From Kaistella sp. (GTDB taxonomy: Bacteria > Bacteroidota > Bacteroidia > Flavobacteriales > Weeksellaceae), in assembly GCA_019459085.1 (NCBI GenBank), contig JAIBEW010000023.1, positions 81,799-145,798 of the forward strand: a stretch of 64,000 nt of DNA. The letters are read 5' to 3'. The notes under the pieces are model-generated. The model saw only the letters and a program-made list of their open reading frames with translations. It was not told the origin of the DNA and made no database searches. Position numbers and translations under genes: made by a program. Shown one piece after another: positions 46,801 through 56,158 of this stretch (position 1 is its first letter; each line of letters begins with the position of its first letter).

Positions 46801-47687
46801 ATGCCAATGTGAGCGGTGCAGACTGGACGGTGGATTCAGAGAAGAATGATCTGATCAAACAGCTGATTCACAACTATAAAATCAAGTTCAACGACATCCA
46901 GGGAATTAAAAACCGTGAGAAATTTGCAATTTCAATTGGTGATGAACTTCCTGCAGGGATCATTAAACTGGCAAAAGTATATGTTGCTAAAAAACGTAAA
47001 CTGAATGTTGGTGATAAAATGGCGGGTCGTCACGGTAACAAAGGGATTGTATCAAGAATCGTTCGCGAAGAAGATATGCCTTTCCTTGAAGACGGAACTC
47101 CGGTGGATATCGTATTGAATCCGCTTGGTGTACCTTCCCGTATGAACATTGGGCAGATTTATGAAACAGTACTTGGTTGGGCTGGTCAGAAATTAGGTTT
47201 GAAATTCGCCACACCGATTTTCGATGGTGCCAATATCGATCAGATTACTGAGTATACCAAGCAGGCAGGTCTTCCGGAATTCGGTTCCACTTATCTTTAT
47301 GATGGCGGTACCGGCGAAAGATTCTCGCAACCGGCTACAGTTGGAGTAATTTATATGCTGAAACTGGGCCACATGGTTGATGATAAAATGCACGCACGTT
47401 CAATCGGACCTTATTCATTGATTACGCAGCAGCCGTTAGGAGGTAAAGCGCAGTTTGGTGGACAAAGATTCGGGGAGATGGAAGTTTGGGCACTGGAAGC
47501 ATTTGGTGCATCCAATATCCTTAGAGAAATCTTGACCGTGAAATCCGATGATGTAATCGGTAGAGCAAAAACTTACGAAGCGATTGCGAAAGGAGAAGCA
47601 ATGCCTGAACCGGGTATTCCTGAATCTTTCAACGTGTTGCTTCACGAGTTACAGGGTCTTGGCCTTGATGTAAGACTGGAAGAATAG
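43860..47687 (+). CDS. rpoB: DNA-directed RNA polymerase subunit beta
   Basis: The 1275-residue beta subunit contains the fork-loop and rifampicin-pocket region ([40 protein letters not shown]), the conserved [21 protein letters not shown], the HGNKG motif in [16 protein letters not shown] and the C-terminal [12 protein letters not shown]. The rifampicin-cluster residues look wild-type. It stops with TAG inside a heptad array that fills the gap to rpoC. Confidence 0.98.
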   Translation: MSKSKAVAKTQGTERINFSTAKGKIITPDFLDIQIQSFKDFFQLDTLPEQRVHEALYKTFEENFPITDSRNQFVLEFLDYLVDSPRYSINECVERGLTYSVPLKARLKLYCTDPEHEDFQTVIQDVYLGPVPYMTPSGSFIINGAERVIVTQLHRSPGVFFGQTYHANGTKLYYSRIIPFKGSWMEFTTDINNVMYAYIDRKKKLPLTTLLRAIGFESDKDILQIFDLAEEVKVSKAALKKVEGRTLAARVLNTWFEDFVDEDTGEVVSIERNEIILDRETILEKEHLDLILDAGVKSILIHKENSNEFSIIQNTLQKDPTNSEKEAVEYIYRQLRNADPPDEETARGIIEKLFFSEQRYSLGEVGRYRLNKKLGLNIPEKTEVLTKEDIISIVRHLIELVNSKAEVDDIDHLSNRRIKTVGEQLSGQFGVGLSRIARTIRERMNVRDNEIFTPIDLVNAKTLTSVINSFFGTNQLSQFMDQTNPLSEITHKRRLSALGPGGLSRERAGFEVRDVHHTHYGRICPIETPEGPNIGLISSLGIYAKINNLGFIETPYRKVDSGKVDLKSAPIYLNAEDEEDKIIAQANVELADDGKFLTERIIARLDGDYPVVEPNQVDLIDVAPNQISGISASLIPFLEHDDANRALMGSNMMRQAVPLLMPEAPIVGTGLEKQVARDSRILINAEGNGVVEYVDADKITIKYERSDDDDLVSFESATKTYKLTKFRKTNQSTTITLRPNVRVGDKVHLGQVLCDGYATENGELAIGRNLVVAFMPWKGYNFEDAIVINEKVVREDWFTSIHVDEYSLEVRDTKLGIEELTADIPNVSEEATKDLDENGMVRIGAEIKPGDIMIGKITPKGESDPTPEEKLLRAIFGDKAGDVKDASLKADSSLRGVVINKKLFSRNIKDKKKRSEEKLKLEEIENTYKVKFDELRNTLLEKLNTLVNGKTSQGVQNDLEEEIIGKGVKFTTKLLQSVEDYANVSGADWTVDSEKNDLIKQLIHNYKIKFNDIQGIKNREKFAISIGDELPAGIIKLAKVYVAKKRKLNVGDKMAGRHGNKGIVSRIVREEDMPFLEDGTPVDIVLNPLGVPSRMNIGQIYETVLGWAGQKLGLKFATPIFDGANIDQITEYTKQAGLPEFGSTYLYDGGTGERFSQPATVGVIYMLKLGHMVDDKMHARSIGPYSLITQQPLGGKAQFGGQRFGEMEVWALEAFGASNILREILTVKSDDVIGRAKTYEAIAKGEAMPEPGIPESFNVLLHELQGLGLDVRLEE

Positions 47688-47768
47688 ACAGAGGACTTTA
47701 GACACGGGACATGAGACAGTTTTCAATGCTCAGGTCTTTAATCTTTATTCTTTAATCTTTAATCAAAA
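47685..47768 (+). repeat. heptad-periodic array between rpoB and rpoC
   Basis: Twelve 7-mers in register, starting at the rpoB stop codon: tagacag, aggactt, tagacac, gggacat, gagacag, ttttcaa, tgctcag, gtcttta, atcttta, ttcttta, atcttta, atcaaaa. The left half carries GACA-type units, the right half their partial complement TCTTTA. Confidence 0.65.
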
Positions 47769-47776
47769 TCTAACAA

Positions 47777-50700
47777 ATGTCAAATAAAAATAAAACAAGT
47801 AATTTCACAAAAATTACGATCGGTCTTGCTTCTCCCGAATCCATTTTACAGGATTCAAGAGGTGAAGTTTTAAAACCGGAAACCATCAACTATAGAACCC
47901 ACAAGCCGGAAAGAGACGGTCTTTTCTGCGAAAAAATCTTCGGACCTGTTAAGGATTACGAATGTGCATGTGGGAAATACAAACGTATCCGATACAAAGG
48001 AATCGTTTGTGACCGTTGTGGAGTTGAAGTAACAGAGAAAAAAGTACGTAGAGAAAGAATCGGCCACATTGGTCTGGTTGTTCCTGTTGCGCACATCTGG
48101 TACTTCCGTTCTTTACCGAATAAAATCGGTTACCTTCTGGGCTTGCCTTCCAAAAAGCTCGACATGATTATCTATTACGAAAGATATGTCGTGATTCAGC
48201 CGGGTATTGCCAAAAAAGCTGACGGTTCTGACTTTGATGACAAAGAATTCCTGACGGAAGAGGAATATCTTGATATTCTTGAAACGTTGCCGCCGGACAA
48301 TCAGTATCTCGATGATGCCGATCCGAATAAGTTTCTTGCCAAAATGGGTGCAGAAGCCGTGGAAGAATTGTTGAGAAGAATCGACCTTGATGCTTTGTCT
48401 TTCGATTTGCGTCACAAAGCGCACAACGAATCTTCAAAACAGAGAAGAACTGAAGCCCTGAAAAGGCTGAATGTTGTTGAAGCCATCCGTGGTGCAAACA
48501 CAAGAATGATCAATCGTCCTGAATGGATGATTATGCGGGTGCTTCCTGTAATACCGCCAGAATTGAGACCTTTGGTTCCGTTGGATGGAGGTAGATTCGC
48601 AACATCCGATTTAAATGACCTTTACAGAAGGGTAATCATCAGAAACAACCGTTTGAAGAGACTTTTGGAGATCAAAGCTCCTGAAGTAATCCTGAGAAAC
48701 GAAAAAAGAATGCTGCAGGAATCTGTAGATTCATTATTCGACAATACAAGAAAATCTTCTGCAGTAAAATCTGAATCAAACAGACCATTGAAATCACTTT
48801 CAGATTCATTGAAAGGTAAGCAGGGTCGTTTCCGTCAGAATCTATTGGGAAAAAGGGTAGATTACTCAGCCCGTTCGGTAATTGTTGTAGGTCCAAACCT
48901 TCAGCTTCACGAATGTGGTATCCCAAAAGATATGGCTGCTGAACTGTACAAACCGTTTATCATCAGAAAACTGATTGAAAGAGGGATTGTAAAAACAGTA
49001 AAATCTGCTAAAAGAATCATCGACAGAAAAGAACCTGTTGTTTATGACATTCTGGAAGGCGTAATGAAAGGTCACCCGGTACTTCTGAACAGGGCCCCTA
49101 CTTTGCACAGACTAGGAATCCAGGCATTCCAGCCGAAAATGATCGAAGGAAAAGCAATTCAGCTTCACCCATTGGTTACAACGGCATTTAACGCCGATTT
49201 TGATGGTGACCAGATGGCAGTTCACTTACCGTTAGGTCCGGAAGCTATTTTGGAAGCGCAGCTTTTGATGTTGGGTTCTCAGAATATTCTGAATCCGGCA
49301 AACGGTTCTCCAATTACGGTTCCTTCGCAGGATATGGTTCTGGGTCTGTATTTTATGACCAAAGAAGCCCATTCTACGGATGAAGTGAAAGTAAAAGGTG
49401 AAGGTTTGGCATTCTATTCCCCTGAAGAGGTGGAAATTGCCTATTCCGAAGGTCAGGTTTCTCTGAACGCTAAAGTGCGTTGCAGACTGCCGATCAAGGA
49501 AGACGACGGAATCGTTACAAAACTTACTGAAACAACGGTAGGAAGAATCCTTTTCAACGAAATCGTTCCGAAACAGTCAGGATTTATCAATGAACTTCTA
49601 ACGAAGAAATCATTGAGAAATGTGATCGGAAGGGTGTTGGCAGATACCGATTTCCCGACGACCGTTAAGTTCCTTGATGATATGAAGGACCTTGGATATA
49701 CGAATGCATTCAAAGGTGGACTTTCGTTCAGCTTGGGAGACATCGTGATCCCGGTCGAGAAGAAAAAAATGATTGCTCAGGCAGTTGAAAATGTAGATGA
49801 AATTAAGGCCAACTATAACATGGGTCTTATTACCGATACGGAGAGATACAACCAGGTAATTGACGTTTGGACGAATACCAACGCCGGATTGACGGAAATG
49901 ATCATGAGCAGAATGAAGACCGACCAGGGTGGGTTCAATTCCGTTTATATGATGCTTGATTCCGGAGCAAGGGGTTCCAAAGAACAGATCCGTCAGCTTT
50001 CAGGAATGAGAGGTTTGATGGCGAAACCGCAGAAAGCCGGCTCTACCGGTGCGGAGATCATTGAAAACCCGATTGTGGCGAACTTTAAAGAAGGACTTTC
50101 GATTTTGGAATACTTTATCTCCACTCACGGTGCACGTAAAGGTCTTGCAGATACCGCCCTTAAAACAGCCGATGCCGGTTACCTTACGAGGAGACTTGTT
50201 GATGTTGCACAGGATGTGATCATTACTCAGCACGACTGTGGTACGCTAAGAGGAACTGAAGTATCTCCATTGAAGAAAAACGATGAGATTGTTGAAAAAC
50301 TTTCGGAAAGAATTTTGGGTAGGGTTTCTCTGCACAACGTTTACGATCCGGAAACCGATGAAATCATTGCAAATGCCGACGAACTGATTAACGAAGCTTT
50401 GGCCAAGAAAATCGAGGCGGCAGGAATTGAATTCGTTGAAGTACGTTCACCGTTAACCTGTGAAACTAAGAAGGGAATCTGTGCAAAATGTTACGGAAGA
50501 AACCTTGCTACAGGTAAACCGATTCACATGGGTGAAGCAGTTGGAGTAATCGCTGCTCAATCCATTGGTGAGCCGGGAACCCAGTTAACACTGAGAACTT
50601 TCCACCAGGGGGGTACGGCAGGAAATATCTCGGAAAATCCATCCATCGTTGCAAGACGCGACGGTATCGTGGAAATGGACGAGGTAAGAACTGTTACTTC

Positions 50701-52042
50701 TGAAAACGACGAAGGTAAAAAAGCAGAGATCCTTGTTTCACGTTCAACAGAATTCCGTTTGGTGGCAGACAATGCCGTTAGAACACCTTTAATGGTGGCC
50801 AACGTGCCTTATGGTTCTGAATTATTGGTGAAACCTGGAGACAAAGTGAAAAAAGGTGATACCATTGCAAGATGGGATCCATATAACGCGGTAATCATTG
50901 CTGAATCTGCCGGTAAGGTTGAATACGAAGACATCATTCAGAGTATTTCATTCCAGCTGGAGATTGATGAGCAGACCGGTTTTGAGGAAAAAGTAATTAC
51001 TGAATCCAGAAATAAGAAAGCCGTTCCTACGCTGAAAGTTGTTGATGCAAAAGGCATCGAGCAGAAAGCCTATAACCTTCCGGTTGGAGCCCACTTGATG
51101 GTGAACGACGGGGAGAAGATCAAGGCTGGTAAAGTCCTGATCAAGATTCCTAGAAAGTCAGCAAAATCCGGAGATATTACGGGTGGTTTGCCAAGAGTTA
51201 CCGAGCTTTTCGAAGCAAGGAATCCTTCAAACCCTGCAGTAGTTACGGAAATCGATGGGGTTGTTTCTTACGGAAAAATCAAAAGAGGTAACCGTGAGTT
51301 GATCGTTGAAGCCAAAACTGGCGAAATCTCCAAATATTTGGTGAAACTTTCAAATCAGATCCTTGTTCAGGAAAATGACTTCGTTATCGCCGGTTCAAGA
51401 CTTTCAGACGGATCAATTACTCCGGATGATATTCTGAAGATCAAAGGACCAACTGCTGTTCAGGAATATCTTGTAAATGAAATTCAGGAAGTTTACCGTC
51501 TTCAGGGGGTAAAAATCGATGATAAGCATTTCGAGATTATCGTTCGTCAGATGATGACCAAAGTGGAAATCGTTGACGGTGGTGATACGCAGTTCTTAGA
51601 GAACGCTCTTGAGCATAAATTCGACTTCCTTGAAGAAAACAACAGGGTTTTCGGACTGAAAGTAGTAACAGAAGCCGGAGATTCGAAAGAATTCAAACCG
51701 GGTCAAATGATCACGGCGAGAGAACTCAGAGATGAAAATTCCAAACTGAAACGTGAAGACCAGGCTTTGGTAGAAGTTCGCGAAGCACTTCCTGCAACCG
51801 CAACACCGGTTTTACAGGGAATTACAAGAGCAGCACTTCAAACCAAATCCTTTATGTCGGCAGCATCATTCCAGGAAACTACAAAAGTTCTGAACGAAGC
51901 AGCAGTTTCAGGAAAAGTGGATTACCTGACCGGTCTGAAAGAAAACGTAATCGTAGGACACAGAATTCCTGCAGGAACGGGTCTTAAAGACTACCAGAAC
52001 GTTATCGTGGGTTCTAAAAAGGAATTCGAAGACATCAACTAA
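47777..52042 (+). CDS. rpoC: DNA-directed RNA polymerase subunit beta'
   Basis: The 1421-residue beta' subunit has the N-terminal zinc site ([20 protein letters not shown]), the catalytic [14 protein letters not shown], a second zinc site (CGTLRG with [16 protein letters not shown]), the bridge-helix/trigger-loop region ([19 protein letters not shown]) and a conserved C-terminus. Both ends are flanked by heptad arrays. Confidence 0.98.
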   Translation: MSNKNKTSNFTKITIGLASPESILQDSRGEVLKPETINYRTHKPERDGLFCEKIFGPVKDYECACGKYKRIRYKGIVCDRCGVEVTEKKVRRERIGHIGLVVPVAHIWYFRSLPNKIGYLLGLPSKKLDMIIYYERYVVIQPGIAKKADGSDFDDKEFLTEEEYLDILETLPPDNQYLDDADPNKFLAKMGAEAVEELLRRIDLDALSFDLRHKAHNESSKQRRTEALKRLNVVEAIRGANTRMINRPEWMIMRVLPVIPPELRPLVPLDGGRFATSDLNDLYRRVIIRNNRLKRLLEIKAPEVILRNEKRMLQESVDSLFDNTRKSSAVKSESNRPLKSLSDSLKGKQGRFRQNLLGKRVDYSARSVIVVGPNLQLHECGIPKDMAAELYKPFIIRKLIERGIVKTVKSAKRIIDRKEPVVYDILEGVMKGHPVLLNRAPTLHRLGIQAFQPKMIEGKAIQLHPLVTTAFNADFDGDQMAVHLPLGPEAILEAQLLMLGSQNILNPANGSPITVPSQDMVLGLYFMTKEAHSTDEVKVKGEGLAFYSPEEVEIAYSEGQVSLNAKVRCRLPIKEDDGIVTKLTETTVGRILFNEIVPKQSGFINELLTKKSLRNVIGRVLADTDFPTTVKFLDDMKDLGYTNAFKGGLSFSLGDIVIPVEKKKMIAQAVENVDEIKANYNMGLITDTERYNQVIDVWTNTNAGLTEMIMSRMKTDQGGFNSVYMMLDSGARGSKEQIRQLSGMRGLMAKPQKAGSTGAEIIENPIVANFKEGLSILEYFISTHGARKGLADTALKTADAGYLTRRLVDVAQDVIITQHDCGTLRGTEVSPLKKNDEIVEKLSERILGRVSLHNVYDPETDEIIANADELINEALAKKIEAAGIEFVEVRSPLTCETKKGICAKCYGRNLATGKPIHMGEAVGVIAAQSIGEPGTQLTLRTFHQGGTAGNISENPSIVARRDGIVEMDEVRTVTSENDEGKKAEILVSRSTEFRLVADNAVRTPLMVANVPYGSELLVKPGDKVKKGDTIARWDPYNAVIIAESAGKVEYEDIIQSISFQLEIDEQTGFEEKVITESRNKKAVPTLKVVDAKGIEQKAYNLPVGAHLMVNDGEKIKAGKVLIKIPRKSAKSGDITGGLPRVTELFEARNPSNPAVVTEIDGVVSYGKIKRGNRELIVEAKTGEISKYLVKLSNQILVQENDFVIAGSRLSDGSITPDDILKIKGPTAVQEYLVNEIQEVYRLQGVKIDDKHFEIIVRQMMTKVEIVDGGDTQFLENALEHKFDFLEENNRVFGLKVVTEAGDSKEFKPGQMITARELRDENSKLKREDQALVEVREALPATATPVLQGITRAALQTKSFMSAASFQETTKVLNEAAVSGKVDYLTGLKENVIVGHRIPAGTGLKDYQNVIVGSKKEFEDIN

Positions 52043-52045
52043 ATA

Positions 52046-52143
52046 AGACATTAGACCACAGACATCAGATTTCAGACATTTAACTTCTGAAGTCTGATGT
52101 CTAAAGTCTAATATTTAAAGTCTAAAATCTAACATCTAAATAA
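52046..52143 (+). repeat. heptad-periodic array and long hairpin after rpoC
   Basis: Fourteen 7-mers in perfect register: agacatt, agaccac, agacatc, agatttc, agacatt, taacttc, tgaagtc, tgatgtc, taaagtc, taatatt, taaagtc, taaaatc, taacatc, taaataa. The first five are purine-led and the rest are near reverse complements. ATTAGACC..TTTCAGA (52050-52076) therefore pairs with TCTGAAGTC..GTCTAAT (52086-52112) in an imperfect hairpin of about 27 bp. Confidence 0.75.
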
Positions 52144-52148
52144 AAAAA

Positions 52149-52460
52149 ATGGACAACAATCAAAATCAAAACAACGATCCAAACAACATCAACATTCAAC
52201 TTAACGAAATGGTTGCAGCAGGAGTTTATGTAAACTTGGCTTTAGTAAACCATTCACCTTCAGAATTCGTATTGGATTTCATCCAGTTGATGCCGGGAGT
52301 TCAGCAGGCAAACGTGAGATCAAGAGTAATTTTGGCTCCGCTTCACGCGAAGAGAGTACTTTCTGCATTGCAGCAGAATATTGCTAACTATGAGCAGCAA
52401 TTTGGCGAAATCAAAGAATTGGAACCGTTTGTAGTAGGTCAGAACAACGTTCAGGCATAA
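52149..52460 (+). CDS. DUF3467 family protein
   Basis: The 103-residue protein has an Asn/Gln-rich N-terminus and a DUF3467 domain (YVNLALVNHSPSEFVLDFIQ, ANVRSRVILAPLHAKRVLSAL). The family often follows rpoC in Bacteroidota; function unknown. No signal peptide. Confidence 0.88.
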   Translation: MDNNQNQNNDPNNINIQLNEMVAAGVYVNLALVNHSPSEFVLDFIQLMPGVQQANVRSRVILAPLHAKRVLSALQQNIANYEQQFGEIKELEPFVVGQNNVQA

Positions 52461-52482
52461 TACTAAGACGTTTTAAAAATAG

Positions 52483-52518
52483 AAATCCCGGTTCATTCAG
52501 TTGAACCGGGATTTTTTT
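52483..52518 (+). terminator. intrinsic terminator after the DUF3467 gene
   Basis: 13-bp stem AAATCCCGGTTCA/TGAACCGGGATTT with a 6-nt loop and T run. It closes the rpoBC transcription unit. Confidence 0.9.
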
Positions 52519-52525
52519 ATGGGGT

Positions 52526-52640
52526 CATTGCGAGCGGAACGCAGTGCAGCGAAGCATCCGTTGAAATTTAACTTTGTCAAAGTTTAACGGTGAATTTTAA
52601 CCTGATCCGGCGAGCAGTTTAACTTTGACAAAGTTTTATC
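52526..52640. repeat. dispersed-repeat-like segment: CATTGCGAGCGGAACG element and AACTTTGWCAAAGTT palindromes
   Basis: CATTGCGAGCGGAACGCAGT followed by GCAGCGAAGCA (52526-52556) resembles the widespread bacterial 'cattgcgag...gaagcaatc' repeat. It is followed by AACTTTGTCAAAGTT (52570-52584) and its reverse complement AACTTTGACAAAGTT (52621-52635), each nearly palindromic. No gene is present. Confidence 0.6.
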
Positions 52641-52694
52641 ATCGATTTCTTGTCCTGCGGACAAAACGAACGCTTAGATAATACCTGACTTAAA

Positions 52695-53186
52695 TTAATT
52701 ATACTCTTCTTCCATAAATATTAAAATGTCACGAAAGTATGTTTCTAGATTTTCAAATTCATGTTCTCCGGGATACCAATTTGCAAATTTCCAATATCTC
52801 CATTTATCGTTTTGATTTTGGGGTGGAATTAATAAAAAGTATTGTTCTTCATCCATTCCGGCGACTAAAATAGAATTTTGTAATTCAGGTATTTTATATG
52901 CTTCTATTGTTTCTGTTTCAATGTTTTTTAGATAATCAATTTCCTCGACTTTCATGAATGTTGGTTCAATTGAGTTTGAAGCTGAAAATCCGTTTGTTAT
53001 TGTAATGAAGTTTTTATAGTCTTCCGGAAGTTTTATTTTCAATCTGTTTTCAGTTTTCTGAATTTCTTCAACTTTAGCAGGTTCAAATCCTAACCATTGA
53101 TTTTGAATTTGAGATTTATTTAGATCTTGATTTGGTTCTCCAAGCTCAAGTGATAAAAATGAAATTGCGATTAAAATTTCTTTCAT
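52695..53186 (-). CDS. SMI1/KNR4 (SUKH) family protein
   Basis: The 163-residue protein contains the SUKH core: FEPAKVEEIQKTENRLKIKL, PEDYKNFITITNGFSAS, a middle strand region (FMKVEEIDYL) and the C-terminal FENLETYFRDILIFM. SUKH proteins are often immunity proteins of contact-dependent toxin systems. The first 18 residues are hydrophobic but lack a clear cleavage site. No toxin gene is adjacent, so it may be an orphan. It is AT-richer than the neighbouring ribosomal genes. Confidence 0.78.
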   Translation of the reverse strand: MKEILIAISFLSLELGEPNQDLNKSQIQNQWLGFEPAKVEEIQKTENRLKIKLPEDYKNFITITNGFSASNSIEPTFMKVEEIDYLKNIETETIEAYKIPELQNSILVAGMDEEQYFLLIPPQNQNDKWRYWKFANWYPGEHEFENLETYFRDILIFMEEEYN

Positions 53187-53339
53187 TTTAAAATTTGTAT
53201 TGTCATTGGGACGTATTTGCGCACAGCGGTTGGGTATTTCTGTTGGTGGAGATGGATAAAAAATCTTATAAATATAACAAAATGAACATTTAGCAAAAAT
53301 CTTTAAGATAGGATGTCCGATCCAGCTAAAAAAAATACT

Positions 53340-53930
53340 TTATTTGGCGACGTTTTTTCTATATGATTCCGTAAGTATTTTTTCAATCTTTTGATGTTCA
53401 GCATTTGTTGGAAAGTAGCCAGAATTGAGTTTAGATCCAATTATTATGGATTGCAAATATTTAAAACTTAATTTGGAAAATCCGACAATCTTATTTTGTT
53501 TTTTGAAAACTAGAATATCAGTAAAAATTGGTTTTAAACCATCTTTAGGTTCGGATTTCCTGTTTTTTGCGACAAATATTACTTTTAATTCATTTTGCTT
53601 TTTGTCGGACAAAGGAATTTTCCTGAAACCAATTTGATTTAATTTATTAACAGATCCAGAATCAATGTTATTTTCAGGAACATTCCCTATTAAAACTTTA
53701 AATTGTAAAGAGTCAATTTGGTTTTCTTCAAGTTTATCATAAATTTCATTAAGTCCATTTAAACTATTATCTATGTTACTATGATAATATTCTATTTTGT
53801 CATAATCAAAGAAGGGTTGAATATTTTGTTCAACAGTAATTTTTTGAATAGGTTTTTCAGAACTGTTTTTTTTACAATTTAGAACCATAAGAAAAAAAAC
53901 TAGAAATAAAAGTGGGTGTGTTGTTTTCAT
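53340..53930 (-). CDS. hypothetical lipoprotein
   Basis: The 196-residue protein starts at the ATG at 53930 (MKTTHPLLFLVFFLMVLNCKKN), with lipobox ending at Cys19; a longer frame to 53951 puts residues before the signal peptide. The mature part is Lys/Asn/Ile-rich, mixed alpha/beta, with no motif I recognise. It is strikingly AT-rich, like the SUKH gene beside it, suggesting recent acquisition. Confidence 0.7.
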   Translation of the reverse strand: MKTTHPLLFLVFFLMVLNCKKNSSEKPIQKITVEQNIQPFFDYDKIEYYHSNIDNSLNGLNEIYDKLEENQIDSLQFKVLIGNVPENNIDSGSVNKLNQIGFRKIPLSDKKQNELKVIFVAKNRKSEPKDGLKPIFTDILVFKKQNKIVGFSKLSFKYLQSIIIGSKLNSGYFPTNAEHQKIEKILTESYRKNVAK

Positions 53931-54095
53931 AATATTTCGCCTACATCCCAAATATACGCAGGTTTTTAATTGCTTTGCAAAAAATTTATGTCAACTAAAT
54001 AAATCCTTTAAAATTCTCACATTTCTTTTTTTGTGATGATATCATCTTTTTAAGCTCAACAATACGCCTTATTTTTACACCAGAATAATGACCCG

Positions 54096-55361
54096 ATGAG
54101 AAAAACTGTTTCCGCACTGCTGATCTTCCTCCACATTTTTGTTTCCGCCCAGACGGATACTGCCCAAATCGTATCCGGCAATCGGACGAATTCTTCGGAA
54201 GCCCTTACCAAACCCTATGTTATCCTTATTTCTGCTGATGGTTTCCGGCATGATTACGCGAAGAAATACGACGCAAAAAATATTCTGAAACTTGCTGAAA
54301 ACGGCGTTTCTGCAAAAGCGATGATTCCAAGCTATCCTTCAATTACAGGTCCAAATCATTATGCCATGATTACCGGAACGTACCCGTCTCATAATGGATT
54401 TGTCGACAATTATTTCTATGATAAAAAGCAGGATGATTATTTAGGAATGAGTATGCTGAATAAAATTTCCGCCCGAACACTTCTCGGCGGCACCCCGCTC
54501 TGGAGTCTGGCTGAACAGCAGGGAACCCTTTCTGCGGCTTTGTTCTGGGTTGGCTCCGACAGTGATGCCGGGGGAACTCGGCCTACCTATTACTATAAAT
54601 ATCACGAGAAATTTACGGCCGATGAAAAAATAAAGATTGTGTTGGACTGGCTTAAACTTCCGGCGGAAAAAAGGCCGCATTTCATCTCTTTCTATTTTCC
54701 TGAAGTAGATAAAAACGGACATTTATTCGGGACCGAATCCGCTGAAACCCGCAACGCGGTGAAGTTTGTGGATGACGCTGTTGGCCGGCTGATTTCTGAA
54801 GTGAACAGACTGAAGCTTCCGAATGTGAATTTTATCTTTGTTTCCGATCACGGGATGAAAGACGTGGACCTGGCAAACCCCCTAAGAATTCCTGAAATGC
54901 TGAGAGATAAGAACCGGTTTATCTATGTGAACGCCCAAACACTGCTCCGCGTAACAGTGAAAAACGAGCAGGATGTACAGCAGGTTTACCGCGAATTGAA
55001 ACGCAGTAAAACAGAAGGTTATAAAGTGTATTTAACTCAAGATTTCCCGAAAAAACTGCATTACCGGACTTCAGATGACCGATTCAACAGAATTGGACAA
55101 ATTCTTCTGGTTCCTGATGCTCCCAGAGTGTTCCTTGAGCCTGACTCTAAAAAGACTCCGGGTAAACACGGTTACAATCCCTACAAAGTTCCTGAGATGA
55201 AGGCGACATTCGTGGCCTCAGGTCCCGTTTTCAAACAGAATAAGAAGATTGGCCAATTCCGGAATGTGGATATTTACCCAATGGTCGCGGAAATACTGGG
55301 ATTGAAAATTAGCAAACCCATTGACGGCAAAAAAGCCACCGCAAAGAAGGTCCTGAAATAA
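54096..55361 (+). CDS. alkaline phosphatase-superfamily phosphodiesterase (NPP-like)
   Basis: The 421-residue protein has a signal peptide (1-18, cut after VSAQ) and the nucleotide pyrophosphatase/phosphodiesterase core. Metal-binding Asp lies in ISADGFRHDY, and the nucleophile Thr in PSITGPNHYAMITGTYPSHNG. Further ligands are in YFPEVDKNGHLFG, FVSDHGMKDV and KTPGKHGYNP. It probably hydrolyses nucleotide or phosphodiester substrates in the periplasm or outside. It is monocistronic, and the next gene converges. Confidence 0.88.
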   Translation: MRKTVSALLIFLHIFVSAQTDTAQIVSGNRTNSSEALTKPYVILISADGFRHDYAKKYDAKNILKLAENGVSAKAMIPSYPSITGPNHYAMITGTYPSHNGFVDNYFYDKKQDDYLGMSMLNKISARTLLGGTPLWSLAEQQGTLSAALFWVGSDSDAGGTRPTYYYKYHEKFTADEKIKIVLDWLKLPAEKRPHFISFYFPEVDKNGHLFGTESAETRNAVKFVDDAVGRLISEVNRLKLPNVNFIFVSDHGMKDVDLANPLRIPEMLRDKNRFIYVNAQTLLRVTVKNEQDVQQVYRELKRSKTEGYKVYLTQDFPKKLHYRTSDDRFNRIGQILLVPDAPRVFLEPDSKKTPGKHGYNPYKVPEMKATFVASGPVFKQNKKIGQFRNVDIYPMVAEILGLKISKPIDGKKATAKKVLK

Positions 55362-55391
55362 AAAGAGGGTTGAAATTCTTCAGCCCGATCT

Positions 55392-56156
55392 TCATCCTTT
55401 TTCAGTCAGGTATTTCCAGTAGCGCTTCGGAACATGCTGTACATGCAGTTTCATGTTTTTCCTTTCTGTAATATTGGTTTTGGTGAAATACCTTTGCCAG
55501 AGGGTCTGATATTTCTGCTCTTCTTCGTGATGAAGGGTTTCAGAATTTTTGAGGCTGTTGAGCTGTCCTTCGTCAGGATAAAAAAATTCCGTGGTTTTTA
55601 AATCATATAGGATTCCGAACCTTCTTTTAAGATCGTAAATCATCCAATTCTGGTCGGCGTAACGGTCTCTGAAGAATTTCCAGCTGACGGGGAGCACATT
55701 GAAGTCGGGCTCCACTTTGGCGAAGAACATTCCGTCCTCCAGTTTTTCGAAACGCACAAAGGCATGAAGCCGGTGAATTTCCCTTCCCATGCTTTTGCAG
55801 ATTTTGGAGATCTCCATGATGTCGGGATCGGCAAAGTTCTGAAGGATGTTTTCCGCAGGATTTTTAACGGACTGACTTACCGCAGAAAGGATGAGGTTTC
55901 CCGCATCGGCTCTTTCAGAAAGATAGACGAGCAGCAACTGCTTTACCCCGCTTTTTCCAAGATTTGCTTCGAGTTTTTTAATGACACGGTCTACTTTGGT
56001 TTCATCCGTCACCACTTCATGCACTTCCGAAAAGAAATCCACCGTCAGGTAATGTTCTTTGCTGATGATCTCAGCAGGCGCAAAACGGTATTCAAAAATT
56101 TCAAACACTGCCGTAAACAGGCCGTCAAAAGATCCGTCGTAAACTAAAGTCGTCAT
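55392..56156 (-). CDS. TIGR03915-type putative DNA repair protein (DUF4130)
   Basis: The 254-residue protein starts MTTLVYDGSFDGLFTAVFEI and shows the DUF4130 pattern (MGREIHRLHAFVRFEKLEDGMFFAKVEP, DRYADQNWMIYDLKRRFGILYD). It is the known partner of a radical SAM protein (TIGR03916), and here it lies 2 nt after that gene in the same direction. The pair is thought to repair DNA or remove a modified base; the reaction is unknown. Confidence 0.88.
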   Translation of the reverse strand: MTTLVYDGSFDGLFTAVFEIFEYRFAPAEIISKEHYLTVDFFSEVHEVVTDETKVDRVIKKLEANLGKSGVKQLLLVYLSERADAGNLILSAVSQSVKNPAENILQNFADPDIMEISKICKSMGREIHRLHAFVRFEKLEDGMFFAKVEPDFNVLPVSWKFFRDRYADQNWMIYDLKRRFGILYDLKTTEFFYPDEGQLNSLKNSETLHHEEEQKYQTLWQRYFTKTNITERKNMKLHVQHVPKRYWKYLTEKG

Positions 56157-56158
56157 GT

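Noticed and set aside
47870..48926. Several antisense frames inside rpoC and rpoB
   Set aside because: They are frame shadows of strongly conserved coding sequence with biased codon use.
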